DNA from: Antedon mediterranea
Lineage: Eukaryota; Echinodermata; Crinoidea; Comatulida; Antedonidae
DNA length: 64,000 nt
Direction: 5' to 3'
Assembly (NCBI RefSeq): GCF_964355755.1
Contig: NC_092676.1
Coordinates: 3,456,288-3,520,287, forward strand
A program made the translations under genes and the position numbers. Positions 10,211 through 21,901 of this stretch are shown here, in pieces. The notes beneath the pieces are model-generated. The model had not been told where the DNA came from, ran no database searches, and saw only the letters and a program-made list of their open reading frames with translations. Numbering within the stretch: the first letter of the stretch is position 1; every line of letters begins with the position of its first letter.

Positions 10211-11671
10211 ATGGCTCATCATCATTGCTTGTTGTGCCTGATTGTATTGTATAGTATATTCTACGACTGTTTTGCACAAATATATCGATTCACAAAACAT
10301 CCACAACCGGTTCTTGTTGCTGAAGGAAACACAGCAAGGTTATCATGTGCATGGATACCAGAATTGGATGAACGGCATAACTTTCGATGGGTATTCTTCC
10401 CTCAGGATGGTGGTCAGTTTCAAGTACTTGAGAGATCAAATTCAAAATACAATTTAACAAATAACGCAACTTCTTCACATCTTTCCATTTCTAATTTTGC
10501 TTCTAGTGACATAGGAAAATACAGGTGTGATATCAGACACGACAGAGACACTGTTTCTAAAGAGGCTGTTGTAGTGCTAGGAGAAATAACGTGCAATCCA
10601 GAATATGATAATGGTGAAATAGGAAGAACGATGACATGTTCTTATACTTCTTCTTATTCTTCAAATTTTATTTATTTACAATGGTATAAATCAGACGAAC
10701 AAGTACAATCAGACACCCAAGACAAACACGTTATAGAATCAATAGTTTTGACTGCTGAAGACGATGGAGCTGTGTTTACTTGTAAAGCTATCCTTGGTTA
10801 TCAAGTGATAGGAACTTGTGAAACTACTCCGCTAATACTGACTATAGATGCAGAGATTGAACAATCACCGCCAGGTACACTTCAGGTTGGGGATAACTTT
10901 ACCCTTACCTGCTCAGGGAAAGGTAATTCTGATTATTATGAATATGAATGGACCTGGAAAAACCAAGACTCGTCGCCAACAGAAACACGATATTATGCAA
11001 TAGGTAACTTTCTTTTTGTGACAAAATCTAGCAGCAACGCTATTATTACGTGTACTATTAGGCGTAGTGATCGCGTCAGCAGTGAAGTGTCCTATACGAT
11101 TGACATGTCAGAGAATTCAGAAAAACCTACAAGCATCTACCAAACTGATAACAATGATGTATACCCAAATAAATCAACATCGGTAATAGAATTAATATTA
11201 ATTGCGGTTGGTGTACTTGCTATTTTACTCCTCGTTTCGATAATAATAATATGCGTATATTTCCAAAAAAGAAACGGATCTAGGAACAACACAACCCTTG
11301 CAAATCAACCATCAATTAATATTGGGCCTGTTTATCATGATATTGCATCACCAGATACACAAGTCACCACGGAAAACAATGAAAACATGACGTATGATTA
11401 TACTATGTCCTGCACACGTGCTACTGCAGAATCCAATGACGTTGTCAACGAAAACCTTTGCATTAATTGTCATAATATGGCAACACCAAACGCAGGTATT
11501 AACACCAAACAAACAACACAAAACGAAACATTTAAATTAACTTCGCGTTTGAACAGAGCTGGTGTCAGTGAGGATAACTACGAGGGGTTCACATTGACCA
11601 CCATTGAAACGCCTACTGATGTAAACGTGTATGAAAATAAATCGGCTGGCCTACGTACAAAAGCAGTGTAA
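10211..11671 (+). CDS. IgSF receptor C, short-stalk form
   Basis: Complete single-exon receptor of 486 residues, the shortest intact member. Signal peptide 1-22 (MAHHHCLLCL...CFA). Domain 1 has C46 and C106 (DIGKYRC). Domain 2 has C143 and C191 plus extra C128 and C203. Domain 3 has C234 and C281. The Thr-rich repeat stalk is missing: only about 25 residues separate domain 3 from the transmembrane helix (about 325-350). Tail tyrosines: YHDI (375), YDYT (395), YEGF (457), YENK (474); the end (VYENK...RTKAV) matches the C-terminal block of D, E, G and K. Upstream GTG-initiated reading is in frame but the ATG starts the conserved MAHH motif. Loss of the stalk would bring the Ig domains closer to the membrane. 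Confidence 0.88.
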   Translation: MAHHHCLLCLIVLYSIFYDCFAQIYRFTKHPQPVLVAEGNTARLSCAWIPELDERHNFRWVFFPQDGGQFQVLERSNSKYNLTNNATSSHLSISNFASSDIGKYRCDIRHDRDTVSKEAVVVLGEITCNPEYDNGEIGRTMTCSYTSSYSSNFIYLQWYKSDEQVQSDTQDKHVIESIVLTAEDDGAVFTCKAILGYQVIGTCETTPLILTIDAEIEQSPPGTLQVGDNFTLTCSGKGNSDYYEYEWTWKNQDSSPTETRYYAIGNFLFVTKSSSNAIITCTIRRSDRVSSEVSYTIDMSENSEKPTSIYQTDNNDVYPNKSTSVIELILIAVGVLAILLLVSIIIICVYFQKRNGSRNNTTLANQPSINIGPVYHDIASPDTQVTTENNENMTYDYTMSCTRATAESNDVVNENLCINCHNMATPNAGINTKQTTQNETFKLTSRLNRAGVSEDNYEGFTLTTIETPTDVNVYENKSAGLRTKAV

Positions 11672-14538
11672 AGTATGCTATGAATTAAACTGGTAAATTC
11701 CAAACACAAAGTAGGCCTCGACTTTCGCTCGAATGTCTTTTTATTGGCAAATTATAATTGGAACTACTCGATTAACAAAGTCAACGCAAGGGCACTAAAA
11801 TTGCCCCGACAATCACTTTAAATATCAACTACAAAGTAAAGTAAACATTGCCTATACAATCTCCAAAACAGTCAAATTTGAATATGGAATGTTAGGGATA
11901 ATTTCATTGAATTATATATTTAATTTTATCTTGTCGATTAGTCTGTTAAATAATAACAGTTAGATCATGGCACTTAGTCTAGTGCTTCGATGTCAAAAAC
12001 ATGTGTTTCTTGAAGCATCAGAACCAACGATAAAGAGGCTGAAACAGTAAATTACATCTCAAAGATATAACAAGCATGACAACATCTGACGACTAGAACA
12101 TGTACGAAAATGTGACATTGCTACCGAGACTGAGAAAAGATGGAGTAACCGTTATGGACAACCCCGAGGATGACGTCAGCCTGGTGCACGCGAGTACAAT
12201 CGATACAAATGTGTACGAAAATTCACCACTACGCACAAAAGCAGTGAAATCTGCTCAGAAAAAAAACATAACTAAACGTATAGAATTTACAGAACAAGCA
12301 ACGAAAACTGCACCTTATCATAGAAACTTGAATGTTTTGTCCCTAAATAAGAGGTTTATGCCAGGTATGATCTATTAAGGTTTTAATTAGCCTATGTGAA
12401 ATTGTTTACCATTTGCAAACTACTGTCCGAACAGGACGGACCATGATAGTTCCATGGTAAGAGAAATAGAAAAGTAGGCTAAAGGTAAATACTGTAATTT
12501 TGTTTAAGGAAGTAAATAAATAAAACTATTATATTAGAAATAATCAACTCTGAGATGAACAATAACCAGAAAAGGGAAGGGTAGGAAGTATTAACATATG
12601 ATTAGTGAGAATTAAAATCGTACAGAAAAGAGGAAAGAAAAACAGAATAAAGTTCATCGATAACATATCCTTATTTGGCATGAAATAAGCAACAATAAAT
12701 ATCAATATATGCCAGTACACGTGATCGTCCAAAATGGTTTTTCTATGTTTCTATATAAAACTACGATTTTATACGTAATTAGATTTCTATATTAATATGA
12801 TAATTTAAATATTAAAGTTTAAGCAAGAACTTATAATACATTGATCGATATTTACACGTTGCAAATTAGTAATTTTGTGTATATATATTTCATATCATTT
12901 ATTTATATAAATATTTCTATTTTATATTTTTGCTTTACGGCTATAATTGTTTTTACTACAGTAAGTTTAAACTAGTTCAGACTTTTGTTTTCTTACCAGA
13001 ATTATTAAATAAATAATATCAGATATCACAAATGTGTGAAAGAATACGTTTAAAATGGTAACGTACCGTAATGTAAATATATAGTATCTTATTTCATAAT
13101 GGATAACATTAAAAATGTTATTTTATTCTCTCAGCTTGAGTGTAGGCCTACTACTTACAGTACGGTCATGTAAATATAGTATCTTATTTCATATTGGATA
13201 ACAAAAATATATTTCATTGAATATGTAAACACAAATGCATTTTCGAAATATGGCCAAACACAGCAACGAAACGTTTCATTAAGGCATCCTTGTAAACATT
13301 GAACTGTATATAGTTCTTGATACATTTAGAACATTTCTGAAAAAACTGTCCCTAAATGAAACATGTTTAAAAGACATCTACACTAGAGTAACAAACCTTC
13401 ATGTCAGTTGTTGTGGAGTTGGGCTCTTTTGAAATACATTACATTTCTCATGGACGAAAAATAAATGAAAAGAAATATTTTGAATAAGAAAATGCATGAT
13501 GTATGTATGTAATTGTCTGTAAATATTTTTCCGTAACATTTACCAGTACGTTTATTGTTACATTTATCATTACGAATCGACCTTTGACATGTGACGTAAC
13601 CGCATCGTTCAATATTGCTTGTACTGTATATACAAATCTATTTTAATGCATTGTGTATTATAGGCCTAACAAATAACAGTCAAACGAATTCTATCGTAAT
13701 GTTATACGTCATACGCATCTCAACAACGATTATGAAGGAAATTGTTGAAATTGCTGGGTTGCTGTAATTTTATTTTATTAGAAACATTATCATTCTGATG
13801 ATTTTCTGAAATATCAGATTTTAGCAACACGGCAAGTGAAGCGTTTTGACAAATCATGGCCACGTGTCCCGCAGAAAAAAAAAATACAACTAATATTGAA
13901 AAACTCTCTCCATAATTTCAAGTTCAACTTTATCTACGGCGGCCTAGCTCAACACGGATGTTCTTAGCTGCAGCCGTGCTATAGAAAGCACAGCAGTTGT
14001 GTACACAACAAGAGCAGTAAATAAACTTACAATAATAAAAAACAGGAAAGTCCCAAAGTTTAAATACAAGTTACACTCTAGGGGGCAGTATACCATACTA
14101 CCGGTTTTACCTGGCAGTCGATAATCTGGATATCCAATTTTTCTGTATATAGCATGTTACGAGCCTGACGTTCCAATACAGTGATTAAGAATACAGGAAT
14201 CAGATCGAGTGAGTGTTTAAACTAGTACAATTTCTATCGAAACTGGCTATTTCTGTCATAAATCGTAGAATTTTATAATACACAGTGATTGGAATCAGTT
14301 GAATCATAATCGAAAAGGTGCTTAAACTGGATACAATTTCTATTATAACAAATGCGTGGCAACATCAACTAACAATGTAATGTACAGTTTTACATTGTAT
14401 TAAGTATCTTTAAATTTAAGTATTTCTGAACGTTTTTGTTCCGTACCAACAATATCTCTATTGTGATAAGGAAATTAATTTAAACCGATCCCAAAGCAAT
14501 TCTTGGAACTCAACTTCTGCAAGAAACTACAGTTTATA
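11672..14538. other. Intergenic region between C and D
   Basis: AT-rich, with a receptor-tail relic near its start. After the relic it aligns with the 3' flanks of D, G and K (for example AGAAATAATCAACTCTGAG near 12535). A short local duplication (GTAAATATA..GTATCTTATTTCATA) lies at about 13070-13205. The last 500 bp form the 5' flank of D and contain a TCTAGGGGGCAGTATACC block near 14078. Confidence 0.55.
12060..12378 (+). pseudogene. Relic of an IgSF receptor cytoplasmic tail
   Basis: Open frame of 92 codons from 12100 whose product resembles the last 60 residues of D, E, G and K: a YEN motif, PRLRKDGVTV, DNPEDDV, VHAST, NVYENSPLRTKAVK. The sequence before it is out of frame and interrupted (a TAG precedes the ATG at 12100). 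It is most simply the left-over end of a deleted receptor. An alternative 3' exon of C is possible but not supported by clear splice sites. Confidence 0.6.
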
Positions 14539-16452
14539 ATGGCTCGTCAGCAACATTGGACATTGCTGTTGTACAAGTGCCTGGGTATGTTGTATAGTGT
14601 ACTTCACTGCTGTTGTGCACAATCCTATACTTTTACAAAACATCCTCAACCGGTCCTCGTTGCAGAAGGAAAAACAGCAACGCTATCGTGTGAATGGACA
14701 CCAGCATTGAATGAAAACCATGATGTTGAATGGACATACTATCCTGTTGGTAGAACGGGTCAAGTAATTGAAAGTTCAACGTCAAAATACACTTTCACAA
14801 AAGGTACAACATTTTCAAGGCTTTCCATTTTGAATGTTGGTCCTAATGATGTAGGAACATACTTGTGTCATATCTCCGAAGGTGATGGTGTATACAGTTA
14901 CAGTGAAACTACTTATGTAGTGCTAGGAGATTTAACGTGCAATCCAGAATATGATAATGGTGAAATAGGAACAACGATGACATGTTCTTATGCTTCATCT
15001 TATATTGCATATTCTATTGATTTACTATGGTATAAAAACGGGAATGAAATTACTTCAGCAGCACAACAAAATTATATCAAAGAATCAAGAGCTTTGACTA
15101 GTGACGACGATGGAGCTGTATTTACTTGTACAGCGAGACTCGCTACCCATGACAATTTGGAGGTAGGAACTTGTGAAACTACTCCTCTAATATTGAATAT
15201 AGATGCGGAGATTGAACAATCTCCGCCAGGTACACTTCAGGTTGGTGATAGCTTTAATCTTACCTGCTCAGGGAAAGGTAATCCTGATTATTATAATTTT
15301 GCATGGACGTGGAATGGCAAACCTGTAGGATCGTCGACATGTAAAAATATATTTGGAATAGGCCATGTGCTTACTGTTTTGGGTGCAATAAGCAATGTGA
15401 ATGGCATAAACGCTACTTGCACTATTAGTCGTGATAGTCGCAACAGCAGTACAACGACCTATACAATAAATACAGTTTTCGTAAATGTGACCTCTACAAC
15501 GACACATTCACACACGACACCAGGTACACATACGCAAAAGGCAAGTATATATAAACTATCAGAAACTACTAGACTAAAGATTGTCATTGGAGCCGTTTCA
15601 GTAGCGTTTGTGATTTCGACGACAGGAAATATAATTTTTTTATTAAGGAAAAGGCGCCAAAAAACTAAACGAATAAGCCTGCAATTAAAGTCAATGAATG
15701 ACATTGAACAAAAGACTGCAGATTCTGACGTTCATGAAAACTTGGTGACAGTTTTGACTGTTGATAAGTTTGGGATTTCAAAAGAGTCAAACGCAGAAGA
15801 CAATTTAACCACTATGTCATGTGATAAACGTACACTGGCAGCACGTGACCAATTACAAGACAACGTTGATTATGATTGTGTGGCATCAGACGACAATCGA
15901 AGCACTGACATTACAGTAAACAGCAACAATGAATGCCATGATTCGACATTAGTAGACATTCACAACGATGAAATGACATCTGAAACAGGCAGTGAATATG
16001 AGTATGATTATGTGGAGACATCAGGCATAGGGGCCACAGAGAATAACGGCTCTGCAGAATACATTCAGGTTGTCGATGACAACGCTGATGACGATCCTAG
16101 AAGAGATTCACTAAAAACAGAAAATACTAGGCCTACAGCTGGTGAGTACAATGATGCTTCAATGTCACAAACTTATATTTCCATAAATACTAGAACCAAT
16201 GATAAAGAAACTGAGTACGAAAACAGTAAATTACATCGTCCCAAAGATGTCCCGACTTCTGACAACTCAAAGACCAAGTCCGAAAGTGTTAAATTATCAC
16301 AGAGATCAAGAAGATATGGAAAAACCATTTCAGATAATCGCGAAGATGACGTCACCAAGGTGCATTCGAGTACAGTTGAAGTACCTAATACAAACGACGT
16401 GTACGAAAATGCATCGGTACGCACAAAAGCAGCGAAGTGTGCTAAGAAATAG
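14539..16452 (+). CDS. IgSF receptor D
   Basis: Complete single-exon receptor of 637 residues. Signal peptide 1-27. Domain 1 has C51 and C110 (DVGTYLC). Domain 2 has C149 and C197 plus C134 and C212. Domain 3 has C243 and C294 and an unpaired-looking C268 (SSTCKN) where relatives have Asp, Asn or Lys. The stalk is short (about 311-346). Transmembrane helix 347-369, then RKRRQKTKR. The tail of about 265 residues has YDCV (445), YEYDYV (487-492), YIQV (508), YNDA, YISI, YENS (560) and YENA (622), and ends in the basic block RTKAAKCAKK. The chosen ATG begins MARQQHW, equivalent to MAHHQ elsewhere; an in-frame TTG 12 codons upstream is not needed. Its 3' flank is nearly the same as that of K. Confidence 0.88.
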   Translation: MARQQHWTLLLYKCLGMLYSVLHCCCAQSYTFTKHPQPVLVAEGKTATLSCEWTPALNENHDVEWTYYPVGRTGQVIESSTSKYTFTKGTTFSRLSILNVGPNDVGTYLCHISEGDGVYSYSETTYVVLGDLTCNPEYDNGEIGTTMTCSYASSYIAYSIDLLWYKNGNEITSAAQQNYIKESRALTSDDDGAVFTCTARLATHDNLEVGTCETTPLILNIDAEIEQSPPGTLQVGDSFNLTCSGKGNPDYYNFAWTWNGKPVGSSTCKNIFGIGHVLTVLGAISNVNGINATCTISRDSRNSSTTTYTINTVFVNVTSTTTHSHTTPGTHTQKASIYKLSETTRLKIVIGAVSVAFVISTTGNIIFLLRKRRQKTKRISLQLKSMNDIEQKTADSDVHENLVTVLTVDKFGISKESNAEDNLTTMSCDKRTLAARDQLQDNVDYDCVASDDNRSTDITVNSNNECHDSTLVDIHNDEMTSETGSEYEYDYVETSGIGATENNGSAEYIQVVDDNADDDPRRDSLKTENTRPTAGEYNDASMSQTYISINTRTNDKETEYENSKLHRPKDVPTSDNSKTKSESVKLSQRSRRYGKTISDNREDDVTKVHSSTVEVPNTNDVYENASVRTKAAKCAKK

Positions 16453-17307
16453 AAGAAGAAAAACATAACAACCGTACAGAATATTCATACAAAAACAAAC
16501 AATGAAAAGTGCACTAACGCATATTATCATAGAGACTTGTTTATGAATGTTTAATCTATTAAGGCTTTTATTATGTGAAATTGTTATCTGTTATTATTGT
16601 CCCCAACACGTACAGGGGTGTGACTTATTCTTTTACGTATTCTAAGACTAGTATGGGCCATGATAGTTCCATGGTAAGAGAAATAGAAAAGTAGGCTAAA
16701 TATATAAGTTAATATCTTGAAATATTTAATTTTGTTTAAGGAAGTAAATAAAAAAATATTATATTAGAAATAATCAACTCTGAGAGATGAACATTAACCA
16801 GAAAAAAGAGTTTTATATTAATGTCGTTTACTGTTTTTATATCTAATTGTCTATACATTTTATACATTTTTACATTATATGCATATAATTTTTTTTATCC
16901 TTTTTAATGTAAAATTTTACGGTTTCAGCCTTTTGGCTATTTGTGTAATTGATCGTATGTTTTTGGACAAATAAATGAATTAATATAATTATGCGATATG
17001 TGTAATGTTTCTTTAAGACGCATTCGTAAAAACTGTATTCAGAAAAAACATCAAATAAAATAAAAAAAGGCTGTTTATAAGTTTCTACGTTTTAATGATA
17101 AAGGGGTTAATTGGCCAACAAGAGGTGAACATTAGCTTGTTGACTCTATTTATGATCAAAGTAGAACATCATCAATCAACAAACTGAATCTATTAAACAT
17201 CATTAGCATGTTATTTTAGTTAAAAAAAGTTCAACAATAAAAGAATATATATATACTAGTGACACGTGTTCTATAGAACACGAGCCCAGTCAGCCAATTT
17301 GTGTAAA
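16453..17307. repeat. 3' flank of D and start of the shared spacer
   Basis: Aligns closely with 56493-57346 after K. From about 16809 it also aligns with the spacers at 23527 and 32313. It holds no supportable gene. An AATAAA lies near 16746. Confidence 0.7.
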
Positions 17308-17621
17308 GGGCGTGTGGCGCAGTGTGTTGGACGTTGGACTACCGATCGTCAGACCTAGGTTCGAATCCAACTCTCGCCGCATTGCTTGTATCCGTAGGCA
17401 AGATACTTTACTTACGTTGCCTCTCTCCACCCAGGTGTATAAATGGGTACCCAGTTAGATCTAGACACAACTTTGCGCTGGTTACCGGCTGCATTATGGG
17501 AGTATGTTTCCATACGTGTTTGATCCCAAAAAATACTGGGGTAATAATGCTTGTAAAGCGCCTTTGAACATGATTACTCATGAAAAGGGCGCTATATAAA
17601 TGTGGTATTATTATTATTATT
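17308..17621 (+). mobile_element. tRNA-derived SINE
   Basis: The head resembles a tRNA gene with RNA polymerase III boxes: GTGGCGCAGTGTGTTGG (A box region) and GGTTCGAATCC (B box). A non-tRNA body ends in AAAAGGGCGCTATATAAATG and an (ATT)n tail. The equivalent spacer after K reads straight through (TTTGTGTAAACAAAAA near 57346), so insertion followed the duplication or the two copies differ by a later event. Confidence 0.88.
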
Positions 17622-17929
17622 AAACAAAAAATAATATATAATATATTTAATGAAAAACATTAAATCTCTTGTTGTCATTGATTGACCTCCCACCCAAATC
17701 GTTCCTGATGGGACAAGAACGTTTGCTCTTTACATACAAAATGTTATTTCACAGTTTCAGTCTTATAGGGGGCGGTATACGATACTAAAAAAATGTTGAA
17801 TGCTTCCTCATGATAAACTGTGTAGTGTAGTTGACAAAAGTACATTTTTTCTACAATATATATTAATAAAATATTGCACAAGCATTATTTTATAACATTT
17901 GTATAAACATCAACCATCGAGAAATATAA

Positions 17930-18110
17930 AACAGACAGCGGAAATACATATAACTGCGTGACGTCAGCAATGAAAACGATGACCACTAAAACAGACAGTA
18001 CAAATGAGTATGATTATGTGGAAACATAGGTGCAGCTACGGTGAAGAACGATTGTCACATGAGGAAGCCAGTAAAAACGGAAAGATAGGCGTACTGTATG
18101 TAAAAAGTCA
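17930..18110 (+). pseudogene. Receptor-tail relic in spacer
   Basis: Similar to the E/G tail: ACAGACAGTACAAATGAG followed by codons for YDYVET and then a TAG where the live genes continue. A further match to GAGGAAGCCA follows. The same relic, with the same stop, lies in the other three spacers (near 24880, 33000 and 57670), so it was broken before the spacer was amplified. Confidence 0.65.
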
Positions 18111-18949
18111 AATGTTGATGCACATTTTGCAGAATGTGTACTAAACATTTAAACTTAAATATTCAAATATAATTGATTATAAAAACAACCTTCAACATGA
18201 AAGGAAAACATTAAAGTGAAACAATTAATTTATTTTACTTTAGATTTGACTTGCCTTTCGGTGCAATGCTCAGTGTATAGCTTCGTTCACACGGAAGACG
18301 GCGACGTTCAACCTTTTACAGGATTTTTATTATTCAACAGAACAGCGACGTTTTCAAATTACTTCAACTGAATATTCCATAATACAGTATCACATGTGAA
18401 TCACATGTATCTCCTAGTATATCATAGACCATAACATAACCATTAACCTATAACCTTATACATAATACAGACACCACTGTGGTGCTGTTTAATTCGGAAT
18501 GTTCCTATGATACACCATGTCGTATGTAGAGATACTGCACTGAGAATCGGGTAGTTAATTAGTTTGCTGATTTGGGTAATCAGCCAATCACGAGGCTTAA
18601 TCATATTCTGGTTCATTGTTTGGTAAATTTCTAAGCTATGAATTAAAGTTAGAATTGAAGGGATGTCTTCGGCTTTCGGGAATGTACAAATTTTAGTTTT
18701 TGGTCCTAAACATAGTGCCACAACATTCTATTAAATATAGTACTCATAGCATAGAACTAAAATAAACGTTTATTTTATACACTCACTTTGTACTTTATCA
18801 AATGAATTGTTTCACAAACAAAATACCCTTCCCCCCCCCCCCACCTAAAAAAGAGTACAACAACCAAAGTATCACGAAATGTAAGAATAGTAAATATCTT
18901 TATTTAACATTTGATACGACAGGAAAGATAAAGTTATGCAGAGTGTTTT

Positions 18950-19190
18950 AACCAATCAAAGTCACGAACTACTCGGCATTTACAATTAAATTCTCACTAA
19001 CCACGCCCCCGACTGATAAACGTATATCACGCCCTCTGGAAGAAAAATGACAATGTATTAGGAAAGTATTTTTAAAGTATTACATCATTAATGTTGAATA
19101 TTCAGTGGCGCTATTTCCTGATATTTTATTTCTGCAGTAATCAAGTTTATCACTGGTGCTGAAGTAGATCATTTCAACTTATATAACAAC
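18950..19190 (+). promoter_or_regulatory. Candidate promoter of receptor E
   Basis: CCAATCA at 18950-18956, a GC-type box CCACGCCCCC at 19001-19010 and TTATATAA at 19179-19186, about 390 bp before the start codon. The whole region is repeated upstream of G, I and L'. The motif order is suggestive; no transcription start is known. Confidence 0.35.
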
Positions 19191-19575
19191 AAAAAAAAGT
19201 TGTAATAAATAAAGTGCCAAAGTGTAATGTTTAACTACGAATACAGGATCTAACCATATAGGAAGTTGTTTAATACTGGACATAATGTTTGATTGAAGTG
19301 TTTATAAATTGAGTACCATTTACAGCATACGTGAACATCAAGCAAACATGATTTAATTTCTAAAACATTATTACTGGTGTCTTTGAATCGTCGGAAAAAG
19401 GAATATAATTTATAGGAATATTTGCGTAAATCTCAATTTGGTAAGGAAGTTCCAATATTCGGACGTCAATCGAGGCGCCTGCGTAAGTACACTACTATTC
19501 ATATTATAACAACGCATGGGAACATCAATCGAACATTATGTCTTATGATATCTAATATTGACTACAATGTTTAAA

Positions 19576-21627
19576 ATGTCTCATCTTCAACATTGTACAT
19601 TGCTGTTTTTCAAGTGCTTGATTGTATTGTATAGTATATTTCACTGTTGTTGTGCACAATCCTATACTTTTACAAAACAATCAAAATCTGTTCTTGTTGG
19701 ACAAGGAAACACAGCAACGTTATCGTGTGAATGGACACCAGCATTGAATGAAAACCATGTCGTTTTCTGGTCAGCATACCCTCATGTTGGTGGGTCGCAA
19801 GCTATCGATAGGTCAACTTTAAAGTACAATTTAACAACTATAGAAACATCTTCACATCTTTCCATTTTTAATGTTGGTTACAACGATGTAGGAAACTACA
19901 GGTGTGATATCTCGGAAGGTGGTGCTTCATTCAGTTTTTCTCAACGTACTTCTGTAGTTCTAGGAGAAATAGTGTGCGATCCAAGGAATAGCAATGGTGA
20001 GATTGGAACAACGCTGACATGTTCTTATTTTACTTCTTATTATTCACGTGATATTGATTTACTATGGTATAAAAACAGGAAACAAATTACATCAAAAGTA
20101 AAACAAAATAATGTTATAAAATCAAGAGCTTTGACTGTTGAAGACGATGGAGCTGTATTTACTTGTAAAGCCACCACTGGAATCCAAAATCAAGTGATAG
20201 GAACTTGTGAAATTACGCCGCTTGTATTGACTATAGATACAGAGATTGTACAATCACCGCCAGGTACACTTCAGGTTGGTGATAGCTTTACCCTTACCTG
20301 CTCAGGGAAAGGTAATACCGATTATTATGAATATGAATGGATGTGGAATGGCAACCCTGTAGGATCGTCACCAAATGGAAGGCAATTTGCAATAGATAAT
20401 GTGCTTACTGTGAAGAGTGTATCAAGCAAAGACAATGACAAAATAGTCACTTGTACTATTAGTCGTGATGGTCGTAACAGTAGTATAGCAACCTATACAG
20501 TGAACGTTATAGAACAAATGACTACACGTTTGCTATCGACATCTGGTACGCGTACGCGAAACTCAATTACGCGTCAACTATCAACTGACGTCCCTGATGA
20601 TGAGTCCCCAACAGTAATGACTACACATTTACAGTCGACACTAGGTATACATACACACAAGTCAATTACATACATACTATCAGAAACTAATATCCAGGAT
20701 AATGATTCTACAATAATATTCATTGTCATCATTGGCGTAGTTGCGATATCTCTTGTGATTTTGATAACAGCAATTGTAAATTACATTTTACATAAAAGGC
20801 GCAAGAAACAGGATGAGAACAAAACAAAAGCTGAAAGTGTAACATTGAAAGAACCAATGTATGGCAACACTGATCAAGATATTATTAAAACGCGCGTAAA
20901 TGGCCGTCTGCGCGAAACGTTGATAACAGATTTTGCTGTATATGAAGAACCTGCAATGTCAGACACACATGGAAACTTGGATATTGTTTACGAAGACCCT
21001 GACGTGCCTCCATACGACCAATTAACAGAAAAGGATAAGTATGATTATGTTGCATCAGAAGAAATAACAGTTGAAAGAGAAAGCAAAAACGAGTATGACT
21101 ATGCGGCAATAACAGACACCCACAGTGCCGAGATGATAGATAATTCAGAAATAAAAAATAACTATGATTATGTGGTATCGGCAGACATCCACAGCACAGA
21201 AAATGAATATGAAGGTGTAAAATCAGCAGACGATCAAAGTGATGAAACAGACAGTGAAAATGAATATGTGGAAACATCAGGAATAGGCGTTACAGAAAAA
21301 GAAGGCTCTGCAGAATACATTGAGTACGAAAACAGTAAATTACATCGTCTTAAAGGTATCTCGACTTCTGACAACACAAAGACCAAATCCGAAAGTGTTA
21401 AATTATTACAGAGATCAAGAAGAGGTGGAATAACCATTTTAGATAACCGCGAGGATGACTTCAGTAAGGTGAATGCGAGTACAGTTGAAGTAAACGACGT
21501 GTACGAAAATGCACCAATACGAACAAAAGCAGTGAAGTGTGCTAAGAAAAAAAAGAAGCAAAACAGAACCAAACGTAGGCATACAGACAAAACTATTAAA
21601 ACTGCATCAATACATTCTACATCATAA
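19576..21627 (+). CDS. IgSF receptor E, YxxP/YDYV/YxN tail
   Basis: Complete single-exon receptor of 683 residues from the family-type start MSHLQH; an ATG three codons earlier (MFK) is equally possible. Signal peptide 1-27. Domain 1 C51 and C110. Domain 2 C149 and C197 plus C134 and C211. Domain 3 C242 and C293. Stalk of two RTRNSIT/THKSIT units. Transmembrane helix about 378-404, then HKRRKKQ. The tail of about 280 residues is dense in candidate SH2-docking sites: YGN (429), YEEP (456), YEDP (472), YDQL (480), YDYV (489), YDYA (507), YDYV (530), YEGV (545), YIEY (581), YENS (584), YENA (643). Compared with G it lacks about 50 residues between AEYIE and YENS, and its C terminus runs on past the usual CAKK in a basic stretch (KKKKKQNRTKRR). 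Role in immune signalling is inferred. Confidence 0.9.
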   Translation: MSHLQHCTLLFFKCLIVLYSIFHCCCAQSYTFTKQSKSVLVGQGNTATLSCEWTPALNENHVVFWSAYPHVGGSQAIDRSTLKYNLTTIETSSHLSIFNVGYNDVGNYRCDISEGGASFSFSQRTSVVLGEIVCDPRNSNGEIGTTLTCSYFTSYYSRDIDLLWYKNRKQITSKVKQNNVIKSRALTVEDDGAVFTCKATTGIQNQVIGTCEITPLVLTIDTEIVQSPPGTLQVGDSFTLTCSGKGNTDYYEYEWMWNGNPVGSSPNGRQFAIDNVLTVKSVSSKDNDKIVTCTISRDGRNSSIATYTVNVIEQMTTRLLSTSGTRTRNSITRQLSTDVPDDESPTVMTTHLQSTLGIHTHKSITYILSETNIQDNDSTIIFIVIIGVVAISLVILITAIVNYILHKRRKKQDENKTKAESVTLKEPMYGNTDQDIIKTRVNGRLRETLITDFAVYEEPAMSDTHGNLDIVYEDPDVPPYDQLTEKDKYDYVASEEITVERESKNEYDYAAITDTHSAEMIDNSEIKNNYDYVVSADIHSTENEYEGVKSADDQSDETDSENEYVETSGIGVTEKEGSAEYIEYENSKLHRLKGISTSDNTKTKSESVKLLQRSRRGGITILDNREDDFSKVNASTVEVNDVYENAPIRTKAVKCAKKKKKQNRTKRRHTDKTIKTASIHSTS

Positions 21628-21901
21628 GAGACATGCACTGTTTCCTATAATAAGTTTAATCGATATTTTAGTATAGCATTTACTTTAAAAATGAGAGAGA
21701 AGTTTATTAAACGTTTTGATCTTTTATGGATCATAATACACATCGGAATTACAATAAGGAAATTAACTTACAGCAATGTTTGGAAGTCAGTCAAAGTGCC
21801 CGAGTCAGTACTATAGTATTCTATTAGGCATATAACAACGCGTGGGAACATCACAACATTATAATTGTTTATAATTAGCTACATTGAATAAAAATCTTAC
21901 A

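Larger units (their letters stand above)
17622..19575. repeat. Shared spacer, copy 1 (upstream of E)
   Basis: Non-coding block repeated before G, I and L'. It contains a receptor-tail relic (about 17930-18110), a C-run near 18828-18843, and the putative promoter of E. No independent gene is supported; short open frames such as the one at 18443-18721 on the minus strand occur in several copies but look fortuitous. Confidence 0.7.

Noticed and set aside
17308-17385. Possible functional tRNA gene
   Set aside because: The A and B boxes are present but a SINE body and (ATT)n tail follow, the cloverleaf is poor, and the duplicate locus lacks it as one unit.
18443-18721. Minus-strand frame repeated at 25472-25678 and 58162-58440
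   Set aside because: Its recurrence follows from the spacer duplication. The frame is shortened in copy 2 and broken in copy 3, so it does not look selected.
20885-21277. Minus-strand frames opposite the tails of E, G and K (also 27934-28317 and 55747-56169)
   Set aside because: They mirror the repetitive YDYV/TDTHS coding sequence and appear in every paralog only because the sense gene is conserved.
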